The notes beneath the pieces are model-generated. The model ran no database searches. It was not told the DNA's origin and saw nothing but the letters and a program-made list of their open reading frames with translations. Positions 1 to 10,180 of a DNA stretch of 33,924 nt are shown here, piece after piece. The stretch is from positions 2,939,019-2,972,942 of the forward strand of contig BFEA01000068.1 of NCBI GenBank assembly GCA_003427395.1. The letters are read 5' to 3'. A program made the translations under genes and the position numbers. Origin of the DNA: Chara braunii. Lineage: Eukaryota > Streptophyta > Charophyceae > Charales > Characeae. How positions within the stretch are numbered: the stretch's first letter is position 1; each line of letters begins with the position of its first letter.

Positions 1-156
1 GCTATCGACCTACCGCGGTCCTACCCCCACCGAGATAGCCAGGTGGGTAACTATAGCCTACCTGCCCAGATAACCCCTCGGTCTCTCTTTCAAGGTCTGA
101 TTACCTTGAGGTCACTGAAGAAAGATGAGTTGATTACGGTATCCGTGTGGGGGCTT

Positions 157-589
157 CTACATCCGCAGCCATGGTGCAAGGACCAGTTCTCCTTCCAGAG
201 AGACTGCTGCCAGCTGGTTGCTCCTGGCCCATGTGAAGAGGAACCATCTCCTCCCTCGTGACCCTTTCCCCCTGTCTGCCTTTCGGAACCAGTCCACCAG
301 GATCGTCGTCTGAATCACCCTTTTGATCTTGTTTTTGCAGACTGCGTCTGAAGTCCACTCTTTTCTGAAGAGGATGTTGTTGCAGTCCTCCCAGATCACC
401 CACATGATGGCTGCTTTGGTTGCCTGAGCCATGTAACCCCAACCGGATTTGCTGAAGAATAAAGGAGGGAGTTGGTCTATCAACACCCATTTCTCGTCCC
501 ACGGCATGGCTGTATTTAACCGTTGCCAATGTCGTGTCCACCAGTCCCAAATGCGCCTGGATGCCGGGCATTCCCAGATGAGGTGGCGG
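157..589 (-). pseudogene. LINE-A ORF2, C-terminal segment (3' half of zinc finger and tail)
   Basis: This is the C-terminal end of the ORF2 polyprotein of a plant-type LINE, cut off from the rest by the gypsy insertion at 590-13922. It is open on the minus strand from the insertion edge (codon CAC at 585) to a TAG at 157-159. It begins with H-L-I-W-E-C-P, the second half of the Cys/His zinc-binding motif found downstream of plant LINE reverse transcriptases (zf-RVT type). A Trp-rich stretch follows (W-D-W-W, W-V-I-W-E-D-C-N-N), typical of the last part of these proteins. The first half of the finger lies at 13923-14138, and the two halves join in frame once the insertion and one GCGG copy are removed. 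Positions 1-156 continue leftward in the same element or its 3' UTR. I see no poly(A) tail inside the window. Confidence 0.8.
586..589. repeat. Target-site duplication, left copy (GCGG)
   Basis: The bases GCGG lie directly outside the left LTR start (TGTGACG at 590) and recur at 13923-13926 directly outside the right LTR end (CGTCACA, ending 13922). A 4-bp duplication is within the range made by gypsy integrases. Both copies sit in the same codon context of LINE-A. Confidence 0.8.
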
Positions 590-3102
590 TGTGACGCCCA
601 ACCTCACGCCCGGCGCGACTTCGTGATCGGAGTAGGATGTGGGCCTGGAAGTGCGAAAAGGGGTGTGCCTAGGATTTTTGGGAAAGTGGGGGTCGAGTCC
701 CAAGTCAGAACTGAGATATCTTGTGGCAGAGTTTTTCGGGGGCACGAGTGCAATTTGGTTGAGAGGACGGACCGCTTCCGGTCGTAAGGCAGATGGCATG
801 CGCGGATCATTCAAGGCCGTTCGAACCGTCTGTTTTGATGACGGCGGTTCGACGAGAGGTCCATCCGGGGTGGGTGTGATTCTGATGAGTTAGGCCGTCG
901 GATGTCGCCACGTGGTGTCGGTCGTCACACGTTCGGGTTAGGCCCTCGGGTTTCCAGGGCTCTCTGGTTGCCACGTTGCTGGCAATTTCCGCAAGGCGTG
1001 CGGGGCCAGTATGGGGCTATGGCGTTCCACGGGACGACCGTCAGTTGATGATACGGGAGAAGAAGACGGAAGGGAGGGAAGTTAGTGGAGATAACGACAA
1101 AACTGGGGGAAATAAAGTAGTGTGTGTGGTCAGAAGTGGAGAAATCAGGGCACCGCGGATCGCTGGTTGTGGCACAATGGAACTCTTTAGGACACAGTCG
1201 ATTCTCGGTTAAACAGGGGAACCTCTGTCGGAGGCACTCTTCTATCCAAGGGGTGAAGTACTCCGGATCCCACGACGAATCTGAGTCCCTGGAGTGTGTC
1301 ATTTTGTCATTGCGAAGCCACGGAATTCCTTAGCGCGTGGTTGCCCGGGCAGGGAATTTTTGAGCTCGGCGTTCAGAAATTTCATGTCGGTCCCGATAAT
1401 CGACGATTGCGATCACCACATGTGCGTACGTGTAGACTGCGCGAATTGAATCGCACTTACACGTGTTCACACGGGATGACCGCTTTGTTGCAGACGCAGA
1501 ATGGCCGCCGGACACACCCAATCAGTCACACTTCCCGCAATCGTTAGCCCTCTCATGCGTGGGTGGTTATTAATCGACGTGCGTTGACACGCGTAAGTGC
1601 GTAGATCAAATCACGCTTACACGCATCCCCGCGAGTTTATGGAGAGACAGCTACCCAATCGTCTAATCATTCTATGCACGCAACCTTTCCTGATCATGCA
1701 TGGTGCTCCTACACATTCGCGGTAACAATAGTGGATCAAAAAAGACAAACAACAATAGTGAGGATTACACGAACTTTCCTACTATACTCATGAGTGTATC
1801 AAAACGACAAGCAACAACAAAGTTTAAGCATAGGAAAAGCAAAGAGTCATAACATCCATTCATTCAACATAACACGCAGTATCCGAGATTTGAAATTGCA
1901 AAAACAAGTGTGGGCCGAAACCAAGTCAAGATTCCGAAAGACAAAGGAAAAACAGACACACCGCCCGAGATCGAGATCAAAATTTATATACAAAGGCGGG
2001 GAGGGAAAAAAGACAAAGAAACTGCGAATCCACGTCCATCAACCTCAACTCCCTCTTTCTCTCTCTCTTTCTCTCTTCGATGTGGACAATCCGTCGTCAC
2101 GCACCAACCCACGAAGTCGTCACCCCGCTTAGTCCTCCTACACCCGCCAGGTTCGCTCGCGCCCACAGTTCGTCGTGGCCCGCGTCAACCCCGCGTGTTC
2201 GGCACCAGCTCGCCGGGTCGCCCGACTCCCACTTCACTCACCTCTTACTTCGCTCGTGAGCCAACCCTCACTAATCGCGCTACCCCGAGCTTCCATTAGC
2301 TGGTTAAGAGAGCTATCTAATCGCGCAGCCGGAATTTATAGCGTGCGTGCATGCATGCGCGAAAAACACGGAATTGCAAGGACTTAGAAAGAGATCAGAG
2401 GAGGAAGCGCCTACGTTTTGCATGGCCAGACCACGGCGTGGGGGACGTAGCCTCTCTCCACGCATCGATCCGATCATGTAGCCCGCGGGCTGCTAGACCA
2501 GCAAGAAGAAAGTGAAAGCGAGAAAAACGAAGTCCAAGAAAAAGATACAGTTGCAATGGCGCCCGCCCAAAATTACAGTTACACACACGATTAAGGGCGC
2601 CGACTAATCAGAGTTCCGTTGCAGTCGCAAAGAGGCGCGTATACAAAAAGCGTTGCGTAGTGAAAGAAAATCCTAATTATAAAATTCCTAAATTCCTACC
2701 TAGGGTAGAAAATAAAAACCACAATTTTCAAAAAGAAAATCCGAAATTCCGAGAGTCATCAGGGCTTCGACACGATTTAAAAAGAAGATTAAAAAGGAAC
2801 GAAGCACAATTTTCCGCGCAGTTTCCGTGCCTAAAATCTACCAACAAAAACGAAAAGGAATGACGTGAACCAGAATTATTCGTGCGCTCGACGACGGCGC
2901 ATCACCCATTGATCATTTCCGGAACTTGCCCGACCTTGAACCAACCATCCGAAAGGAATCAACGCAAGAAGATGAAGAAGCGAGGACACCGATGCAATTT
3001 CCCATCCGTCCCAATCTCCCGTAATTGGCCCATCCTTCGCAGCTTAGGACCCTCGTCGCTACCGCGCAGAAAATCACGCGGTGCGGAAATTAATTTGTCA
3101 CA
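590..3102 (-). repeat. 3' LTR of the gypsy element (left copy)
   Basis: The LTR is about 2513 bp and runs from TGTGACG (590) to TTGTCACA (ending 3102). It aligns over its whole length with 11417-13922. In 1801-1975 I count only three differences from the other copy, all transitions, which points to a fairly recent insertion. The small ORFs inside it are unrelated to known proteins and I treat them as noncoding. On the minus strand a GA-rich tract (2049-2078) precedes a TATATAAAT box (1982-1990). Confidence 0.92.
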
Positions 3103-3417
3103 TATGTGATGCCCAGGGGGTTCCAATCTTAAGCAAGCTCCTGCTTGCTTGAATCGTGATACGTGCCGATTTCTCTAATCAATCGACATGCGGAGCTTTT
3201 TTTTTGCCACTTACCATGCGAAGGAATGTGGAAGTCATCCAACATGGCATGCAAGCTCTATCCTACAATTTCCTCAGGAGGGATCTCATCAATCCAAGGA
3301 GGGGATTATCCGTACCATTGCCGTGGCGTGCACACCAATCAACCGATCACCGATCATCGACGTCCACCGGGAAGGGGGAAGGGGAGACGGTACATGGGGG
3401 CATGGCGAGGGGGAGGG
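3103..3417 (-). other. Internal 3' noncoding stretch of the gypsy element with a hairpin
   Basis: These 315 bases lie between the end of the accessory ORF and the 3' LTR. I see no gene. Two structures stand out. One is a palindrome straddling the LTR edge (TCACATATGTGA, 3098-3109). The other is a perfect 8-bp stem with a 4-base loop at 3131-3150 (AAGCAAGC, TCCT, GCTTGCTT). The polypurine tract expected beside the LTR is not obvious on the element strand. Confidence 0.55.
3131..3150. repeat. Perfect 8-bp hairpin
   Basis: AAGCAAGC at 3131-3138 pairs with GCTTGCTT at 3143-3150 around the loop TCCT. It lies about 30 bases inside the element from the 3' LTR. Its function is unknown. Confidence 0.6.
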
Positions 3418-5347
3418 TTAATCGGAAGCGGGGGTAAGAATCGTTCCACCTGGGCTACTATTTCCGGGAGCTCTTGGTAACGGACGATACGATGGAAACG
3501 GGGGAAGCGATTGCCAGTGTGAGGGAGAGGCGAGATAGTCGGGATACAGGGTGGTAAAGGTGCGGAAGAGCGCCGCGCGGAAATGGTCGTGGTTTTCGCA
3601 TGCGGGGATAGTCCTCGTAATCATGCAATAAACTTCGACCATGTTGTGGCCTCGCCATGCGGCACTGAGAAGAAGGGTGTGGAGGTAGAAATCGGGAAGG
3701 GCGCACCGGGTCGAGGGATGGGGTGGACGGTAATGACGAGACGGGTGACGTAGAAGAATCAAAAGGTGTCGATGGGGAAGGGGTTGCGGGGGAAGGTGAC
3801 ACGGGTTTGGAGGGTGAGATGGTCAAGGGGACGGCGGGATAATAACCGGGGACGAAGCCCGATGCCCCGCATCAGTACGGGTTCAAACTGATGGATGGTC
3901 GGAGGTGGAGGGGGAGGGGGATCGGCTTCATCGCCGCCTTGCCGGTGCGCTCGAAGTCTCGGCCTGTTCTCCATCTTCAGGCTTAGGCGGCTCTGGGTCG
4001 CGGGCCGGATCATCGGTGATTGGCAAATTTGCCGCGCTGGCGAACTCCAGCTATCGTTTCTCGGCCCCGATCTCGCCTCTTTTGCGCGTCGCTTCATGGT
4101 CTCCCGCCTGCTCCGCTTCTATTCGCTCGAGCTCCTCCGCCGAGATCTCCCACTCAGACTCCTCCAATTCCAACTTATCCTCGTCCTCTTCTTCCTCTTC
4201 GCTCTGCTCTCCCTCACTGTGCTCACTGTAACTACCTTCCTCCGGGGTTTCTTCTTCCTCGTCTTCTTCGACGACTTCTTCTCCTTCTTCGGCGCTTTTT
4301 TCTTCGATTGCTATTTCTTCGTCCTCGGAAGCCGGACGATCTTGGAAGAAGGCGAGATCGATGATCTCTCATGGATCCAGATAATCCCACCGCGATGGCA
4401 GGTTGCGGCTCGTTCCTGGCTCCTCCAGGCACGCCGACCACTGAAGATACGACGTTAGCGTCCGTGTGAGGAGATGTGGAACCGGGCTGTCGTCACTTTG
4501 CGATACGATCTCGAGTGGGAGATCGTCAGCTCCAGGCTGATCAGCTAGCGATGACTGGGGCGCACCGATCTTAACAGGATTCCGAGAAGATCGCCTTCTA
4601 CGTCCGTCCTCCAAGCTTGAACGATCATCAACTCCAGGTATTCATACCACTCGTGGTGTTCCTCGTCCCTTGTCCATGTGATTCGTACTCCGACCAGGCA
4701 CACCGAAAGATCAACGAAGTGTTCACGCTAGAGCCTCCACTGCGTGGGATCGAGAAGGGGGACAGCGAGGGGCTCCAGGCAGAAGGAGAGGCGAGGGTGA
4801 AGACTAGATTGCCAGAGGGTAGGGAAAAAAGATGGGAGAGCGAAGGTGGAGAGTTGGGAGCGGTTCATCGGGGACGCGGGAAGGGGATGAGTTCCGGCAG
4901 CACCACCGCTGGCTCGTGCTGCGCCGCGCGAATTCCAACAAGTTCGATGTCGTCCATGGGGAAAAGATTATCCATGTGGCGCGTAAGACAGTGGTTCCAC
5001 TCCGTCGCCAGTTGTTGCACCCACTCCCTCAATGACGTTCGAATGACCGTATGTCGTAGCACACTAACCGTACTGATATCACCGCTGAAGCCGACGACCG
5101 TGGACACGTGGCTAATCCCCGGAGCTGACCGCTGATGGACGACCACCGCTTCTGCTAGCATGACCGCCTGAGGGTTGCCCGCGAATCGGAACTCGACCAC
5201 TGCGTACACCCCCGAAGTGCAGAAGAACTGCGCCAGTCGTAGGAGATCCAGATTGAACCGCGGATGGCGAACCTGCCGAATTGCTGAAATGTAACCCCGT
5301 GGCGTTAAGAGATGGGCGCCGAGGGCTCGCTCCGTGAGAAAGCTCAT
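3418..5347 (-). pseudogene. Accessory ORF (ORF3) downstream of integrase, acidic, unknown function, broken
   Basis: I do not recognise this protein. It starts at an ATG (5347-5345) inside the ATGA that also ends pol (TGA 5346-5344), in a good context (CATCGCCATGAG). The first block (5347-4865, 160 aa, starting MSFLTERALG) is open and has no signal peptide or obvious membrane segment. After its TGA the coding signal moves frame to 4727-4545 (W-T-R-D-E-E-H-H-E-W-Y-E-Y). It then moves to a third frame running from 4614 to 3418 with in-frame stops at 4369, 4051, 3928, about 3885 and about 3831. That last part holds a strongly acidic Glu/Asp region (about 4330-4095), a Pro-rich linker, and a block around 3690-3500 with A-A-W-R-G-H-N-M-V-E-V-Y. 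If intact it would be one protein of roughly 640 aa. Joining the pieces into one ORF is inference. It does not look like an envelope protein. Confidence 0.6.
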
Positions 5348-6628
5348 GGCGATGGTGGCGGGGACTGAGCAGGGGATAAGGCAAGAGATGCAGGGGAAGA
5401 AGATGGAGATGGAGAGTCGTCGTCTTCTTCCGAGGAAAAAGATGACACAGGAGATGGGGAGGAAGGGAGAGGACGCAGGTAAGACACATGGCAAACGATT
5501 GGGCGAGCCGATCGGCTTCCCGAGACCTCCGGCGAGAGGCGCACGGTGGTCACTCCGTTCGGTCCAAGCTCAATCACTCGGAATCTCCCGAAGAATCGTG
5601 GTGCTATCTTACCTTGGCGAGCACATTTCCTTACCTGCACCAAGTCCCCTAATTTGTACTGGGGGCGTGGACCCGCGTTCCCGTTTCAGGCCTCGTAACT
5701 ACAGACCTGTCGGTCGTGGGCCAACTCGGTCATTTTCTGGCGCTTTCGGGCCAACCGGGGCAGGGACCTCTCCATCAGTTCTAGGTGTCGCTTGGCCTTG
5801 TCTCGAACCGTGGCCCTTGTGGGCCGTCCGTTCAACGAAGATTCGTCCAGGAGGCTCGGTATTGAAACACAAGCCACGCTATTGGTCCTTAACTGAAACG
5901 GGCTCAGGCCTGTAGATTCGTGGGGCGTTCCTCGACAGACCGCCAAGATGTGATCTACGATATCAGGCCAGGGCCTGGGGTCCCGTGCCGCGATATTGCG
6001 TCGTAGCGCAGTTTTTATTACCCTATTTGCATTTTCTACCTGCCCGTTGGATTGCGACATGTGGGGTGGGGTGTTCCGAATAACGACGCCGTCTACGACC
6101 AGATTCTTTAGGACTTCTCCCCTAAATTCTACCCCGTTGTTGGTCATAATTTCCTCCATGTCCTAGTGCATGCCTAAAAACCGATTGACGTATCGCGCAA
6201 TTTCGGTCGCCTGTCGCGTACGACAGGGATATGCCTCAATCCATTTCGAAAAATGATCAACAAACACCAGTAGGATTGAATACTCACAACTGTTGGGTCC
6301 AGGGGGTACCACAATATCGGTAGTATCCATGCTAACCCTTTGGAAAGACCGTTCGACTACCGTTGGCACGATCGATCTTGGCGGCTGAATCGGCGCCTTA
6401 TCAGCAGCGTAGACTTGACAGTTCGCGACGATGAATTTTACATCGTCACGAATATTGGATCAATACCACTCATTTTTGTCAATTGCTGCCTCCATGATCT
6501 GTACGGCGAAATGGGCAGCCGTTTCCCCGTGCGCTGTCTTCACCTAGTCATACCTCATGAACGGGTGCGGCACTACTATCCACATCCCACTACCGTCCGT
6601 TTTTCCGTTTTTCCAGTCGTACTTCATT
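5344..6628 (-). pseudogene. Integrase region of gypsy pol (HHCC, DDE core, GPY/F-like C-terminus), inactivated
   Basis: The integrase inserts element cDNA into host DNA. The N-terminal zinc domain is around 6540-6400: H-G-E-T-A-A-H is visible, but the expected C-x2-C reads C-Q-V-Y, so one Cys appears lost, and a stop falls inside the domain. The core carries V-S-M-D near 6330 (first Asp) and V-D-H-F-S-K-W-I. After a TAG at 6163 it continues with T-N-N-G-V-E-F, where the second catalytic Asp is replaced by Asn (codon AAC, 6141-6139). The Glu lies in Q-V-E-N at about 6036. After a TGA at 5686 the same frame gives G-D-L-V-Q-V, P-R-F-F-G-R-F-R-V-I and H-V-S-Y-L-R-P, a GPY/F-type C-terminus. The frame ends at the TGA that overlaps the ORF3 start. 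There is no chromodomain. Confidence 0.88.
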
Positions 6629-7087
6629 CTAGCGGTAGTCCCGAGCCCTTTCGTTGGCCCTCCTCCGATCTTCCTTGGTGAAGTCCTGGAGGGGGTTACC
6701 CACTAGAGTAGCAATCAAGGCGATATCCGTCCATACGTCGACCCTTCTAAACCTCTGGGTCTTTTCCAACCCTTCTGACGTGGCGTATAAAAAGCGAGCC
6801 TCGGTCGGGATCTTATCAACCCGACACAAGGGGCACAGCCAAGGCTTGCTGTCGTTTCGGTATTGGATGCACGAGCCGTGGGCTCGTGCGACGCACTGTC
6901 GACAATCTACCCATTCCGCATACCCTTCCCCATTAGGGCGCATATAGACCGAGTATACGCGAGAAATGACTTCGCAGAAATAACAAAATTTATCAGGCAA
7001 GGAGAGAAGGGATGAGGAGGAGAGGGGAGAGAGAGGGGTTACAAGATTACCTTCATCACCCATTGTCACTGGCCTGCCTCTTGCCAC
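6629..7087 (-). pseudogene. PHD-type C4HC3 zinc finger between RNase H and integrase of gypsy pol
   Basis: This 152-codon open segment lies in the normally featureless linker between RNase H and the integrase HHCC domain. Counting from 7087, the ligands are C35, C38, C62, C65, H70, C73, C85 and C88. The spacing is C-x2-C-x23-C-x2-C-x4-H-x2-C-x11-C-x2-C, with Trp three residues before C62 and two residues before C85, both classic PHD positions. PHD fingers commonly bind histone H3 tails, so a role in reading chromatin during target choice is a reasonable guess, but it is inference. The segment is offset by one base from the RNase H frame and overlaps its last codons, so a frameshift is needed to fuse them. 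It ends at a TAG that probably replaces Trp (Y-R-stop-N-E). A RING finger is less likely given the ligand order. Confidence 0.8.
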
Positions 7088-7475
7088 GTGGAAGGACTAC
7101 CACTTGTCCGTACTTGGGCCCGTTTGCTGATTCTGGTTCCTTCCACGGGATAATCTCCTCTGCCTTAGGTACTTTTGCTGGTCGATGCAGACATGTTAGT
7201 CCGTCCGCGTTGCCGTGCCTCTCCGTCTTCCGATGGATGATGTTGAAGTCGTAATCTTGTAGGCGCACTGCCCATTGTCCAATCATGCCCGTATAATTGG
7301 TGAGTCTCTTAAGTGCTAACAGGGGCTCGTGATCGGTGACAAGGAGGAACTTCTGTCCGTACAGATACGGATGGAAGTACTGGATTCCCCACACTACCGT
7401 GTAGAATTCGCCTTGTGGAGATGAGTCGTTCTTTCACTCGTCTGGTACGGTTCGTGACGCATATTCGATGACATG
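7056..7475 (-). pseudogene. RNase H domain of gypsy pol
   Basis: RNase H removes the RNA strand of the RNA/DNA hybrid during reverse transcription. In the RT frame the sequence reads H-V-I-E-Y-A-S-R-T, an in-frame TGA near 7434, then G-E-F-Y-T-V-V-W-G-I-Q-Y-F and L-V-T-D-H-E-P-L. It ends with H-R-K-T-E-R-H-G-N-A-D-G-L, the usual end of gypsy RNase H. The catalytic Glu (G-E-F), Asp (T-D-H) and terminal Asp (N-A-D) are present. A TAA at 7476-7478 separates it from the RT segment in the same frame. Confidence 0.87.
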
Positions 7476-9035
7476 TTATCGGCCATCGTTCCCCTTTTGC
7501 GCTAAAATAGTGGAAATAGCCTCCGACTGCCAGTCTGTGATGAGAATGAATTGCTTCGAGGGGTCCGGTCGGATTAAAATAGGTGTTGTTGCTAGGGCTT
7601 CCTTGAGGGTCGCGAAGACCCGTTCGCAATCTGCGACCCAACTAAGGGGTTGATCCTTCCACAACAGATTCATGACGGGTCGCGCAATCACGGCGAAGCC
7701 CTTGATGAAACGGCGGTAGTACGACGCCAACCCCAAGAAGGCTCGAACCTGCGTCAGTGACGTGGAAACAGGAGCTTCCTTCACTGCCGCGACCTTTCTT
7801 GAGTCAGGCCACAGTCCTCCACGTGTCACAACGTAGCCTAGGAACGAAATTTCTGAAAGGAAAAATTCGTTCTTTTCGAGCGCAATCTTGAATCCGGCGT
7901 CTCGTAGGGCGCCTAGTGTCCACTCGATGTGCTGTGCATGTCCATGATAGGTTTCCGAGTAGACCACGATGTCGTCCATATACACGATGACGCAGAAGTT
8001 GATCATCCCTTGTGTTAATCGTGTCTTGTTGACGAAGTTATGAAACGTGACGTTCATGGCCCGCTGAAACGTGACCGGCGCATTGCAGATCCCCATCGGA
8101 CATCGAGCTCACTGCTAGTTGCTTTCAAACAGTACGAAGGCCGTCTTCGGCCGATCTTCCTCCTTAACCAGAATGTGATGGAAGCCGTGCCGAATATCAA
8201 ACTTACTAAAATAATTAGCACACCCAATCACATCCAGCAAATCATCAATCCGGGGGAGAGGGTACACATCTTTGATCGTGATATCATTCAGCTTGCGATA
8301 ATCGATGCATATGCGAATCGATCCGTTCTTCTTTGGTACTAATACTACTGGGAATGACCAAGGTCCGGTGGTGGGTTCAATCCAACTGCTTGCTTCGAAT
8401 TCTCGAATTCGTTTGAGAGCCTTTTTCCGTTCCACCAACGAATATCTGTATGGTTTACAGTGAATTGGGGAATGATTTCCCGTCTGAATCTCGTGCTGTA
8501 TGACTAACGACAGCCCAATATCTGTGTCTGTCACACTAATCGCTTCTTTATATTCTTTCAGAATGTCCGCGATTAAGTGATGGATCTCAGCAGGCACGTA
8601 TTGGGGCACGTGCAACTCGTAGGGCTCACCCCATATTCTTACATCGATGTATTTGGTGTTTGTCCGCCTAGTGTTCTCCGGCGGGGGCGCAGAGATAAAC
8701 GAGTTATCCGACCGCCAGGAAAACATCGTGACCATCATTTGTGCATCCTTTTCTCGAATGGCCACGTGTTCTTCCGGCGTTACCCCGTTTCGAATGTCTT
8801 GCCACGACACATATTTGGTTGCGATCTTGATCCCGAGTCCGCTTTCGAGGTGCTCAGGGGGTTCCAAAGAGTTGATCTCCGCTCCCAATGGTAACAATCG
8901 AACTTCCTTTGCGGGTGTCAACAGAGACTTCGGGAGATCTGTGATATCGCAGTAGTGTCTTTTGTCATTGTATCGGGCGAGAAGAGGGGAGGTCCCTTCG
9001 TACAGGGTTTGAGGGGGTTCCAAAGAGTCGACCAT
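7476..9035 (-). pseudogene. Reverse transcriptase of gypsy pol
   Basis: This is the RNA-dependent DNA polymerase. The segment from 9035 carries the RT entry (W-I-E-P, S-F-P-V-V-L-V-P-K-K-N-G, R-I-C-I-D-Y-R-K-L-N), then Y-P-L-P-R-I-D-D-L-L and F-S-K-F-D-I-R-H-G-F-H, with the first catalytic Asp. Two in-frame stops (TAG at 8115 and a TGA six bases further) fall just before G-I-C-N-A-P-V-T-F-Q. The catalytic box Y-M-D-D-I-V-V-Y is at about 7980-7962. The thumb and connection follow (F-L-G-Y-V-V, F-L-G-L-A-S-Y-Y-R-R-F-I-K). The order and motifs are typical of Ty3/gypsy. The reading frame is continuous with RNase H. Confidence 0.93.
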
Positions 9036-10180
9036 CCTCGAAATCTATACGAGAGGTTCTCCCATAATCATCGCCTGTGTTCTCCGTAAATCTTGGTTAG
9101 TTCTGCTCGGGGCTTTGTCGTTCGTTCGCTGCACGAGGTAATAAATACGTTCTCGTACCATTTCCCAAATTACGGGATCATCATCATCGTCACTACTTTT
9201 TGCGTCCTCGGATGTCTGCCCGTTGTCTCAGGTAATCACGCGGAGAGTCCCTGTCATCGCAGGAGAAACTCGTAGGGCTACATTAGTTGAGGTTCGCAGA
9301 GTCAGTCTCATCGGTACTACATAGGGTTTTCCTCCTGCATTTCGGAGGATAATCGATCGTCTTTTAAAATCCAGATTGGCTCGTAGGGCCACCAAAGCGG
9401 GAAGAAAAAAAAAACGTCGTAGGTATTAACATCCAGGACCAAGACGTCGCCCAAAGCGTGCACTTTCCCTAATCGAAAGGCAATATTAGTCATTCATCCC
9501 ACCATTTTAATTTTTTCTTCGTCCACTGAGACGAGCTGATCTTTTTCTGTCAGCATGATCAGATCGTTCTTTCTCCCTGCTCTTTCAACTACTCGCAGCG
9601 AGATAACCAAAACAGCAATTCCTGAGTCGATGATAGCATTGTATGAAATTCCCCAAACTTCAATGTCACATTCCATGGATTTCCATCATGAGATGGGTTT
9701 AATCCGTAGGAAGTGGTCATCTTTCAGTATCAGCCCTATGCGTATGGGATCGGAAGTGCTTGCCGCATTTTCATCCGGGGTGGGTCCCTTCGCTTTTGTG
9801 TTCGTTGTTCGGGCAAGAGCGAATCGTTTCCGATTGGCTTTGCAGTGTTGCAACATTCGTTCGTTAGCCTGTTCGGATATAGAAAGCAAATGACCGATTG
9901 GAAGAGGAATCCGATGGTCTAATGCTCGAACGATGTTCAAAACATCGATCTCGCCAGTGACGAAGGTGGGTCCTCCCGACTCCATCTCTCCTGGAGAAGG
10001 TCGCCACTCCGCCACCTCTTTCTGTTCTGGCGCAGGTCTGATTGTTCCAATCATTCCTAGCCCTGGATATCCAAGCGATATATATTGATCCAACGGAATG
10101 AGCTCGACAACCTCTTCCATAGTAGCTAACGCACTACCTCCGCCCTCCATTTCTTCCATCAGGGCTCCTACCCGTCCTCG
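9036..10180 (-). pseudogene. Protease region of gypsy pol (retropepsin), with stops
   Basis: The aspartic protease processes the polyprotein. It follows gag in the same frame after a single TGA (10183-10181). The first 157 codons (10159-9686) are a linker with no clear domain. After a TGA at 9686 comes A-I-I-D-S-G-I-A-V-L-V-I-S, the retropepsin active-site box, with the DSG Asp codon at 9628. After a TGA at 9494 the frame continues with G-K-V-H-A-L-G-D-V-L-V-L-D-V to an A10 tract (plus strand 9405-9414), where a slip is needed to stay in the pol frame. The rest reaches the RT segment through a TGA near 9224 and a TAG near 9045, and includes a run of Asp codons around 9200. The domain is recognisable but not functional in this copy. 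Confidence 0.8.

Noticed and set aside
134-814. 226-codon minus-strand ORF across the left LTR edge
   Set aside because: It crosses the gypsy/LINE boundary in a frame different from LINE-A ORF2 and has no recognisable motif. It is a chance frame.
1984-2299. Overlapping small ORFs inside the LTRs
   Set aside because: They are Arg/Pro/Ser-rich, lie in noncoding promoter sequence and look like no known protein. Their presence in both LTRs only reflects LTR identity.
4232-4441. Arg-rich minus-strand ORF
   Set aside because: It is the shifted-frame shadow of the acidic Glu-rich region of ORF3.
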